From Pegea sp. RAD2-039 (lineage: Eukaryota > Chordata > Thaliacea > Salpida > Salpidae): DNA of 64,000 bases. Positions 55,501 to 64,000 of this stretch are shown here, one piece after another; the stretch's first letter is position 1, and each line of letters starts with the position of its first letter. The DNA lies in NCBI GenBank assembly GCA_034620365.1, contig JAQGEQ010000110.1:558001-622000 (forward strand). Reading direction: 5' to 3'. The notes beneath the pieces were generated by a model, which made no database searches, was not told where the DNA came from, and saw nothing but the letters and a program-made list of their open reading frames with translations. The translations under genes were made by a program, and so were the position numbers.

Positions 55501-58500
55501 ATCACTTGCTCTTGAAGCAAAGAAGAACTCGAATGTGAGTCGTGGAAAGATGAGGATCTTTCGGGCGGAAAAGAATCGCGCTGTGACCAGTGGGAAGTGG
55601 TACTTTGAGACCCTGGTGAAGAGTGCTGATTGGTTGAAGCGAAAGTTGGAAGTTTTAAAATTTTACAGATCAAAACAGAAGGAGAAATCAGAGTGGGATG
55701 GGCTTTGCCGGAGACTTCATCTTGTGTTGATTTGGGAGTAGATGAGACTGCTTATGTCTTTGATGGATACAATGTAACATCGCCACTAGGTGGAGATTGA
55801 GAAAACCGAATGTTATTTGTTGTAGGCATCTTTATGGCACAACGGTCCACGAAACTTTGGACAAACCTGGCGCGTTGGTGACGTCATCAGCTGTCTACTG
55901 GACCTAAACGAGCAGTTTATTTGTAAATAGCAAAGAGATGAGAAGTTACACTTCCTGATCTTCAATCTTCTTCATCTAGCATTTGCTCTTAATGGAGAAC
56001 TTTTTATGGACCGATCTGGACAAGAAAAGGCGTTTGCGGATCTTCCGGAAGATACAGGATTTGTTCCAATCATCAGCCTTAGTGAAGATCAAGAAGTAAT
56101 CTTCAACTTAGGACAAGTGAGTCTTCTTTAACTAAGAGCGATCTTATCATTGATGTAATCCACAGCGACCAGAAACCCTGAAATATCATTCAACAATTGG
56201 AGTGCAGCAAGGATACAAGCCTTTCGCCGCGTAAGTTTCATTTAAGTTGTGTTCAGCTCCAAATATGTTGCTTCGGGCCACATTTGTTTGCAGGGGTCTA
56301 CAATTTCCTGTCCCAATGTGGCTTACTAAGAATATGGCTCGTTTTAGAACAATCGAGGAATGCCATGAAAGTTTAAAAGTTGTGAAAACCCACTCTACGT
56401 ATTTACAATCCAACCAATTCTCATCAGCCAATCAAATCTCTTTAATTTTTTACAGCGATGGAAAACCTCCTAACTTTCAAATCTCACTTAAAACAGATGT
56501 GTCCCGCGAGCGATCCACTCTGCAATGGGTCTTCACCCGGATCAACATGCCAATTATGATTGAGCCCATGTCAACTAAACCCATCAAACCGTCAGTAAAC
56601 TTCATCACCTCGATTTGCTTCGATGACGTCACGAGGATCCTTGTTTACAGATTCACTTCGACCACGACGCGATACTCGTTTAGTGTCCGAGTCTTCCCAC
56701 GTCAGGACCCTGCTAATGTCTATGTGGGCTGGGTTACCTCAAATTTTAAATGGAGTCATGAAGACTTTCGATTAGATGATGTTCCCATAACAACCATTGC
56801 TGTGGGCGACGATAGTGGACGCATCTTTGAAAGGTTAGTGATCTAAAAGATCACTATCAATGGTCACTGTCTTTAATTAAAGGGTCAAGAGGTCAAACTG
56901 CTTCATGGTGTCTTTTGGTGACGTCATCGAACATTTAAATACGTCATCAAACAGTGGCACAGCTGCTACTGATTGGGTCATCTTCACTATGGATACTGCA
57001 AATGGTCAGGTGACCTTGAACTCAGGAGGCAACGTCTTCCAGACTTCATGTCAAGCTCTTGGATGTGCGGGATCGACTCCTGAGACATCCATCCGTCTTT
57101 ATCCAGCAGTTTTTGCTCTTCCAACATCCACCAAAATCTTTGAATATGAAATAGGAGCAGCTCAGGTAAGATCTTCTTTCTGATCCTTGAATCTTTCAAC
57201 AATTCTTCTACAGCTCGGAAAAAAAGGATCAGCAACCATGTCTCAACCTCAAACAATCCCTCTCCTGCTCTTCATCCAATCCTTGACTCCAGTGGCGTGG
57301 TCCCGAATGAGAGATCATGCTGCTAAGACAGAATGTCGTCGGGACTTTTCGCGAGCTGGAGGTTGGCTCTCTGAGCTTCCAAGCAGTGGTGAACAAGATC
57401 ACAATGGTTAGTCAGCTGGATGCTGATCTCAATAGTCACGTGATTCTCTGCAGACAGTGCAGTAGTGCTTCATCTTCCGGAAGACAACTTTAGTATTGAT
57501 CTGAAGGAGATTAGTGAGTTTCCGGATCTTTTGGAATTTCATCTAAAGACATTGATGCTCTACTCTTCGATGTGTGCTCTCGGAAATCATTCAGTTGCTC
57601 ATAAACTCTGCAGGTTGATCTTTAAAGAGTTTTATGATCTTCAAATAATCTTTATCTGACACAGATACATTGATCAATGTCAGATCATGCACATCTTATG
57701 TGATCTGAGACTTGTAGGAGAGTTAAGGACCTCTTTTGCGGATCTTCTTATCGAGATGCATCTTGCATCACACGCAAGAGCCTTGTAAGTTTCGCATTTG
57801 ATATTAGTATCCTCACAGATGAAGACTTCTTCTACTTCAGGAAGAACATCGATGATGTCTATGTCTTCCCATTCAACGACAAAACTAAATCTGTCAAGCT
57901 CTTTGAAGATCCCAAAAACAAGATTTCATTTCTTCCTGGAACTAAATCGATCTCAAGTCTCAAACCTCGAATGAGATGGACTCCTGTTAAAGAGTAATTG
58001 ATGTCCGGATGTTGATTGATGCATAAACATTTTACATCTTCCAGTCTCACCAGTTCTCCGATGGATCCAGTTCATCTGAATGTTCCTGAGTTTCCGTTAG
58101 TGAAGTTGAGGAAGTTGGTAGTTTGTCAACTAGAAGAAGCGGTGGTGTCAATTCATCGACAATATGTTGATGCTAATCCAAATATGCAACTTTATGTATT
58201 GGTGTAAGTTCGATTCAGTTTGGAATCCTTCAATCTCTTGATTAAAATGGATTTTGTAACAGACCAGCCTTACGAATAGCAATAAACCTGCTTCGGATGG
58301 GTCTGTTTGAGAAAGAAGAAACTTGTCGAATCCTGCTTCTGTTGGATACAGAATATTTCAAAAGTAGAATCGGAGGAAGATTAACAACTGTGAAAAACTA
58401 CGACAGTTGGTGATCCCAAAGATCGTTAAGATCTGCATCTTAAATGATATTTTCTAGTGCATCTGAAAGCGTTGGGAGCTGGTTTACTTCACATGCAATT

Positions 58501-61500
58501 AGAGGAACCAGTAAAATTGGAAACTTGTCGACTTTTGCATCTATTCATCGATTTGATTCTACAACATCGAGTTGAAGCAACTATTTCGTTTACATCTCAG
58601 TTTGTTGACTACGTCCAAAAAGTATTTTATACTTGAAAATTATGACATCATTAAGTTGTTTATGACGTCACAGAACCAACGTAACAGATATCGCGGTGTT
58701 ATGGACGCGTTGGATATGTCAGCTGCTGTCACTGCTAAAGTCACTAAAGAGTTCCGGTCTACTAGCAACGAGCAGATGAGAATGCTTCTAAAGTACTTGC
58801 TCGTGATGACGTCATCAGTTTGATTATTTTGATCTTAATGTGATCAGATTCAAAACTGAAGTGGAAGATGAAAATTGTCCTCTTCCAAACGATCTCCGGG
58901 AGGTTTTGTGGAACTTTCATCTTGATCTGCTTTTCGAGTGCGGAATTCAGTTAGATCTGGAAGACGAAGACAGTTCGAAAAAGGTCAGTGACGTCTTTGC
59001 ATCATGTGATGACGTCATCAGCAACTGATACTTGGTAGGTGACGTCATATGCAAAGTTGTCAGCTTTTGTGTCTGCTTTGAGTGGAAAGGTGGCACAGAA
59101 GAAAGAAGTTGAGGGTCCCAACTCAAGTATCAATACTAATAACGTCAGTGAACTGATCGTGGATACGATGATTCGTTGGACGAAGCAAGGAGAGATTGAA
59201 GATAGTGATTTGATCCGAGAAATCTTCCATCTTCTTCATCGACAATACAGCAGCATCCAAGAAGTCTCTTTTTGTCTTTATAATATCTTCTTCATCTTTT
59301 CTCTCTTCAGTTGCATCGTGTTCTCACGAAGACCTATTGTGTCAGTTCGATATCTGAAGAAGACACAATGCAGCTACTGGATGCTCTTACATCAGTTCAC
59401 TCCTTGTTATCAGTAAAGTTGGGAATTAAAGAGGAAGGGATGATCATCACACAGCTCAAGTATCCCTAAAGATCACATTTTTCACTTCATCACTAACTTC
59501 ATTTACAGCAATATTCTCAACTTGAAAGTCTTCTATCAACACCCAAATTTAATGAGAATGTTATCTGTTCATGAAATCGTGATGCAGATCATGGTGAACG
59601 CTCTTGGAAGTAATAAAGATACTGGAAGTTAGAACTTTTAAGCTCCTAGTGATCACGTGATCATAAACTAATTTACAGGAAAGACAACTCAATTTCCGCG
59701 AATAGTTTCTGCTTGCTGCCGTTTCCTCTGTTACTTTTGTCGCATCAGTCGTTTAAACCAAATTGCAATGTTTGAACACATCGAGTTTTTTCTTGATCAC
59801 AGCAATGTTGGTTTAGGTGAGCCAATAGAGTCTTTTAAAGAGCTGCTAAATGATTTTTTATTTCAGCTTCACCTTCTATGAGAGGATTAACACCTCTTGA
59901 TGTTGCTGCTGCTTCTTTATTAGAAAATAATGAGCTAGTGTTGTCATTAAAAGAGTCGGACATCGAAAAAGTGAAACTCTAAAATATTTTCGAGATCATT
60001 TGTTGAAATTGAATTAATTTGTAGTTGGTGGAAAAATTATCAGTTTGTGGGCTAGAAAGTTGTCCTACCTTACTTGAAAAGGGGTACACAGACCTTGGTT
60101 GGAATCCATTGGAAGGTGAACGTTATTTGGACTTTTTGAAGAACGCAGTATTTGTAAACGGTGAGAAAGTTGATGGTTAAAAAAGTTTATTGATCTTTAA
60201 CTGATGTTGATCTTAGAGGAAAGTGTTGAAGAAAATGCTAGTATTGTTCTACGCCAACTAATTCGGAGACCAGAAAGTTTAGGACCGGGCTTACGAGGTG
60301 AAGGAAGTCAAGGTCTTCTGGCAGTGATTACGGAAGCGCTAGATATCGCAGATGATCCTTTGAGAGACACTGGATTAAAAGAAGGATTACTAGGGTGAGT
60401 CTTAGTAAGCGTATCGTCGATAAAGTTTGTTTTATGAGTAATTAGTGATAGTCGTAAATCTCGTAAAAAAATGTTGATTTTAGTCAAGTGAAAGAAGAGG
60501 ATGAAAAAGATGAAGATCTGGTTCATGTTGGCTTCTCCATCTTTTCTTTTTACTCTGCTCTCATTGGTTTGTTAGGAAAATGTGCTCCTGAACAAAGTTT
60601 AATCTTACAAGTAAATTTATGTCTATAATAAATCCCTAAAATATATTTGTTAATGGAAAAATGTCAGGGTAAAAGTGAACCTCTTCGTATAAGAAGCATC
60701 CTCAGAAGTTTAGTATCTTATGATGATCTTATTGGAGTGATGAGTCTTCCTTTTAAACTTCCGATTGTAACAGGTAAGAATAGAGATTTTAAAATTTGGT
60801 TATTGACTATAAAATCATCAGACACAAGCGTGGAAGATCTTGATCTTGCTGCTTGCTTTAATCCTGATCACAAATCTTCCATGATTTTGTTTCTGGAGCG
60901 AGTTTATGGATTTGAAACTGATAGTCTTCTATTAGAACTCTTGGCTAAATCGTTACTACCAGATATGAGGATGGTAGTCCAACTAGACACTGTAAATCTA
61001 TCTGCACTGGATGGGGTTACATAAATTACATGTTCTTATTCAACAGCCGGACTTAAACACAACAGACGTCGCACTTGCTCTAAACAGATACATGTTTCAT
61101 AGCGTATTCCCTTTCCTCATAAGACATGTTGAGTTACTTTCAATAGCTCAGCACAACAATAAAACAACAATTGATTCGCTTGTTCAAACAATTTTTCGGA
61201 TGTCAAGAGCAAGAGCTTTAACTAAAGCTCAACAAGACATGACGAGTGATTGTTTGATTGCAGTTTGCAGGTCAGCAAAGTTTTTACTGATTCATATCTA
61301 CTTGAGAGCCATTTTTGATAATTTTTTGTAGTGTCATGAAACCAGCTTATCTGCAAAATCTTCTTCGGGAGTTGACGGTGGAGGTGATGCATTTAAGAGA
61401 TGAAAGTCTAATTCCATTGAGAGTAAACTTCCAGTTTTGAATCAAGGAATCAATTTGAATCTTTTTGAATCTTTAGGTTCTGACAAATCATTATAACCGC

Positions 61501-63971
61501 TGTTGGAAGTATTACTACTTCTACAACAACTCAACTGTTCATGATTTAGAAACTTCTAGCTTGGAGGAAAAGAGATTAAGCTTTACACTTTTCTGGACTG
61601 TTTTTGATGCTGCTTCCCGAAAGGTCCGAGGAGATCCTAATGACTTTTTCACTGATCTTTGGTTTTCAGGAATATGATGAAAATTTGTTTGAAATTGTCC
61701 TCAAATGCCTCATCACTATCGCTAACTCTCTACCCCCTGATCTCATCAATCTCTCTTCTTCAACTGAAAATCTTGATTTAAAAGAATCAGCAGGAAAAAG
61801 AAGATTTTCAAATATGATTATTGACCGAGTGGCGGAATCTATCCAAAAAGTAACTTTGTAATTAATTTTCTTCATCCAACTTTATGATTCATTTAGGCTA
61901 GTGATTATGTCAATGCTCTAACACTTGCTTTGGAGAAAGCTCGAAACGCTAAAAAGCGAAAACTTGTGAAGACAGATTCACTAAGTGATGGAAGCACAAG
62001 TGTAGATGATTTACACGACGTTTATCAAGTCAAGTTCTTCTCAAAGGTTCTTCTGATTTTTACTGCTAAATTTGATCTTTTAAATGTATTCTTTTGCATA
62101 AAGATTATTCTTCCTTTTATGGAAAGTTATTACAAAATGCAAGATGTTTATTATGTTGAAGGATTTCGTGAATCAAGTGACATTTCCACGTGTGGATCAC
62201 AAAATGAAAAAGAAAAGATCGCATTGTAAGTTTCAAACAATTTATCTTCAGAATTTCAGATGATGTTGTTGTAGGATGTTTTGTAAGCTTTCAACTCTTC
62301 TTCGTCAACGAACAACATTATTTGGTGAGACTAATTCTTTTGGTTATCTGCTACAATAACTTTAGATGGTTTTGTTTTAGGAGTCGATGCCGATTGTGCA
62401 ATTAATTGTCTCGGAGTACTTGCAGGATGTTTCGACCAGGAGTCAGTTTTTACAATCAATTAATTCATAATCTTGACACAATGTTTTCAGCACTATAACA
62501 CCCTCATCACCAGAAATGTTGAAAAAACATTTGTTTATCTTTTTTAATAACGCAGCAGAAGATTTGGAAACAATGCTGTCTCAAATAGAGAGGTAAAGTC
62601 CGAGATATTTATTTAGCATCTGAGTTATTTATTTTCCAGAGCTGTAAACCCACGACGTTCGTTAGCCCAACGAACTAATGTTGGTAATTATGTGATCAAG
62701 TGTTTACTGCCGACACTCACGAAATTGTTTCAACATGTTGGCCGGCATCATTTTGGAAGATCATTCTTCGGTTGGTATCAATAACTACAATTTTGTGATT
62801 TTTACTTATTTTTCAACAGTGAAAGAGATTCACTTTATTTGTATCAAGATATTTAAAGGTTTGTATAAGTTGGGAATCCTAAAAAAAGAAACTTATATTG
62901 AAAGGTAAAACATCAATTTTTAACTCAACATCTTTTACTTTTTCTTCTTTTGCAGACACAGAGCAGAAATTGGTGAATGCCTAGCAGCTTTTTCAAGTTC
63001 TTTTCCTCTCCCTTTCTTAGAGTCCAAACTCACTTTTGGGCATGATGCTTCTTATAGTCTGCCAGGTTTCTTCAGCTTCATCTAAAAACTCCATTCCATT
63101 TTCTGTAATGTTCATCAGTGTCTGCTGAAACTCCACATATTGATGCTTCAGCAATTCCCAGCTTGAGAAAGATGTTAACTGATGTCACAACTGTATCTTC
63201 ATCTGGGATCAAATATGAAAAAGCTCCTGAAGCGTATGATGTTGTGATGCCGGTGATCTGCAGGTAGTTTCAATTTCATAATAAATCAAATCATTTCTAA
63301 TTTGATCTTTGATTTGAAGATATGCATCTTTATGGTATGGATACGATCCTGCTAAAGAATACTCCGAAAACTATCGAGTCACATCCAGTGTGTCTCAACA
63401 GACTCTTCAAAGAGTTATCACTGATCTTCTGAAGTTATTACAAGAAGGTTTTAACAGTGATAGTGGTGGTTGGATGAGGAATGTTGCAGGTTCGATGCCA
63501 GATTTGGTTTCATTGAAATGATTATCCTCTATTCGATAGAAAACACTTTGCCCATCATGGTTGGAAGTGGAAACGAGTTACTTAAAACAGGTTTTCTGCC
63601 AATAATGAAAAAAGTGTCCGACTTAGTTCAAAAATCTCGAGTTATCGAAGAGCAAGTGAGTATCTGTGTAATTTAGATTTAAAATTTAATCAAATTTCTA
63701 GTTGAAAAATGGAAATAAATTACAAAATGATGCGATGGAACTAGAACTGACAATGCTGGATGACTACAGTCTGCTAGTTACAGACATCTATGCAGTCTTT
63801 CCTCTTCTACTTCGTTACATCGACATCTCTAGGTAACCATTAGATGAATAAACTTTTGTCTTCAGATTATTACTACCTTTCAGATCACGTTGGATCAAAA
63901 CGAAGTCAGCAAACGCAATCGATTTATTTGTCCTCGTCTCTGAGATCTTTGTCAATTGGTCGAGATCAATG
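48412..63971 (+). CDS. RyR: Ryanodine receptor Ca2+ release channel, N-terminal ~3,142 residues (partial)
   Basis: The intracellular Ca2+ release channel of the ER/SR. I built 67 exons (coordinates in the domain entries below) with GT-AG introns. Every phase agrees, and the total is 9,426 nt = 3,142 codons with no stop. The ATG at 48,412 was chosen because [26 protein letters not shown] matches the conserved N-terminus of animal RyRs. Domain order is MIR/trefoil, RIH, SPRY1, RYR repeats 1-2, SPRY2, SPRY3, solenoid with a second RIH-like region, then the central solenoid. RYR repeats 3-4 are absent. The window ends after [11 protein letters not shown], roughly residue 3,350 of mammalian RyR1, so the calmodulin-binding, core solenoid and pore regions lie to the right. 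Most introns are 46-60 nt. The exceptions above 300 nt are 49217-50416, 50885-51405, 51504-51974 and 53070-53431. Confidence 0.96.
52585..53788 (+). CDS. RyR: RyR exons 13-16: RIH domain
   Basis: Exons: 52585-52773, 52822-53069, 53432-53550, 53655-53788 (residues 410-640). Helical RIH-type armadillo repeats with conserved [47 protein letters not shown] and [16 protein letters not shown]. The start of exon 13 was placed at the ATCTTAAG acceptor because nearer AGs break the frame or give a 16-nt intron. The joining residues there are the least certain of this block. Confidence 0.9.
53838..54599 (+). CDS. RyR: RyR exons 17-19: SPRY1
   Basis: Exons: 53838-54079, 54133-54328, 54377-54599 (residues 640-860). 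SPRY1 signatures are [80 protein letters not shown] and FRFFPPEGY. In known RyRs this domain packs at the cytoplasmic periphery. The residues between the exon 17 and 18 core motifs ([11 protein letters not shown]) are lineage-specific. Confidence 0.93.
54648..55468 (+). CDS. RyR: RyR exons 20-24: RYR repeats 1 and 2
   Basis: Exons: 54648-54752, 54803-54990, 55047-55206, 55256-55329, 55377-55468 (residues 861-1067). Repeat 1 has [34 protein letters not shown] and a [12 protein letters not shown] helix. Repeat 2 has [27 protein letters not shown] and [12 protein letters not shown]. This repeat pair is intact, which shows the lineage retains the RYR-repeat fold even though repeats 3-4 are missing further on. 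Confidence 0.93.
55518..56230 (+). CDS. RyR: RyR exons 25-29: SPRY2
   Basis: Exons: 55518-55615, 55669-55773, 55826-55922, 55980-56116, 56166-56230 (residues 1067-1234). Motifs: [88 protein letters not shown] and [10 protein letters not shown]. The 53-nt intron 55616-55668 is partly open in frame but removing it restores the family match. In vertebrate RyR1 SPRY2 is a proposed contact region for the L-type channel. Confidence 0.9.
56294..57165 (+). CDS. RyR: RyR exons 30-31: SPRY3 with a compact divergent region
   Basis: Exons: 56294-56833 and 56883-57165 (residues 1234-1508). Exon 30, at 540 nt, is the largest found. It carries [22 protein letters not shown], then the SPRY3 core [16 protein letters not shown] and [18 protein letters not shown]. 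Exon 31 has [23 protein letters not shown] and KIFEYEIG. A stretch of about 28 residues (56,376-56,455) has no counterpart I recognise and might be an unspotted intron, but splicing it out gave no clean phase. The long divergent region that precedes SPRY3 in vertebrate RyR1 is largely missing. Confidence 0.87.
57214..59263 (+). CDS. RyR: RyR exons 32-41: junctional solenoid
   Basis: Exons: 57214-57406, 57454-57613, 57665-57784, 57841-57993, 58045-58203, 58263-58405, 58458-58621, 58674-58792, 58848-58983, 59039-59263 (residues 1509-2032). Matches: [143 protein letters not shown] and [16 protein letters not shown]. The donor after YD (58,405) was chosen because the next exon needs phase 1. The acidic run between FEKEE and LEEPVKL in vertebrate RyR1 is absent. 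Confidence 0.92.
58804..58817. repeat. Palindrome TGATGACGTCATCA in RyR intron (copy 2)
   Basis: A perfect 14-nt palindrome inside the short intron 58793-58847, identical to the copies at 47,687 and 59,007. Confidence 0.7.
59007..59020. repeat. Palindrome TGATGACGTCATCA in RyR intron (copy 3)
   Basis: A perfect 14-nt palindrome inside intron 58984-59038, about 200 bases from copy 2. Another TGACGTCA core follows at 59,040-59,047 in the next exon. Confidence 0.7.
59311..61623 (+). CDS. RyR: RyR exons 42-53: bridging solenoid with second RIH region
   Basis: Exons: 59311-59459, 59509-59627, 59679-59816, 59867-59970, 60025-60160, 60217-60394, 60484-60610, 60668-60773, 60822-60991, 61047-61270, 61332-61422, 61477-61623 (residues 2033-2595). 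Motifs include [162 protein letters not shown] and [14 protein letters not shown]. Intron 60992-61046 was inferred because the open frame runs into a stop after it. Confidence 0.93.
59650..59663. repeat. Palindrome TGATCACGTGATCA in RyR intron
   Basis: A perfect 14-nt palindrome with an E-box CACGTG core in intron 59628-59678. Shorter TCACGTGA-like cores lie in introns near 55,241 and 57,436. Confidence 0.6.
61670..62046 (+). CDS. RyR: RyR exons 54-55: deletion point of RYR repeats 3-4 (P domain)
   Basis: Exons: 61670-61849 and 61897-62046 (residues 2596-2705). Exon 54 begins with the conserved ILITIAN-like run ([19 protein letters not shown] at 2617-2619). After about 19 residues it reaches [16 protein letters not shown], which aligns with the segment following repeat 4 in other RyRs. 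Exon 55 carries [19 protein letters not shown], a basic and Ser/Asp-rich linker, then QVKFFSK. In mammalian RyR1 about 200 residues (roughly 2734-2940), bearing the PKA/CaMKII site cluster, sit between these landmarks. The only intron nearby (61850-61896) is 47 nt, so no exon is hidden there. Confidence 0.9.
62104..63971 (+). CDS. RyR: RyR exons 56-67: central solenoid to window edge
   Basis: Exons: 62104-62225, 62275-62324, 62381-62441, 62491-62592, 62640-62770, 62820-62904, 62956-63065, 63119-63263, 63320-63489, 63540-63655, 63702-63832, 63884-63971 (residues 2706-3142). Landmarks: [143 protein letters not shown] and [18 protein letters not shown]. Intron 63490-63539 was recognised because the unspliced frame loses the family match. 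A donor GTGAGA follows at 63,972, and the next exon is outside the window. Confidence 0.92.
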
Positions 63972-64000
63972 GTGAGATAAACTCAAGTCTCATCTGTCTT

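Noticed and set aside
56231-56256. A 26-nt RyR intron ending GTTCAG
   Set aside because: Too short for this gene. The 63-nt intron ending at 56,293 (TTTGCAG) is in frame and gives the expected [12 protein letters not shown] sequence.

Overview
This window is AT-rich nuclear DNA from a metazoan with many spliced genes. All genes found are broken by GT-AG introns. A ryanodine receptor sits beside EGF-repeat and sushi-domain membrane proteins and a GT8 xylosyltransferase, which fits an animal and probably a bilaterian invertebrate. Coding exons are visibly richer in G+C than the surrounding DNA, and many introns are only 46-60 nt long. I cannot name the phylum. No bacterial, viral or transposon gene was recognised, and no tRNA or rRNA.

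Layout. (1) 1-1208, minus strand: the 5' end of a secreted or membrane EGF-repeat gene of the Delta-like (DLK) type, running off the left edge. (2) 13,245-21,920, minus strand: a complete seven-exon glucoside xylosyltransferase (GXYLT, GT8 family), 392 aa, with a 4.8 kb last intron. (3) 25,071-30,286, plus strand: a complete nine-exon single-pass membrane protein, 543 aa, with three sushi domains and a PY-motif cytoplasmic tail, head-to-head with GXYLT. (4) 30,287-48,411: a gene-poor stretch with one doubtful two-exon candidate near 33.8-34.1 kb. (5) 48,412-63,971, plus strand: the first 67 exons (3,142 codons) of a ryanodine receptor, which continues off the right edge.

How the genes fit together. 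DLK-type proteins are non-canonical Notch ligands, and GXYLT extends O-glucose on EGF repeats of Notch-type proteins. Two genes of the EGF/Notch axis therefore lie about 12 kb apart on the same strand. The sushi protein resembles membrane adaptors that recruit NEDD4-type ubiquitin ligases through PY motifs. The ryanodine receptor is the Ca2+ release channel of the ER/SR.

Main observations. The ryanodine receptor keeps MIR, RIH, SPRY1, RYR repeats 1-2, SPRY2, SPRY3 and the solenoid. It has no sequence for RYR repeats 3-4 (the phosphorylation or P domain): conserved flanks are joined by about 19 residues inside one uninterrupted exon. The same gene carries a striking excess of TGACGTCA palindromes, including two exact copies of a 14-nt palindrome, with a third copy about 0.7 kb upstream of its start codon. 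All exon models were built by hand from reading frame, splice sites and remembered family sequence; none was checked with a tool.
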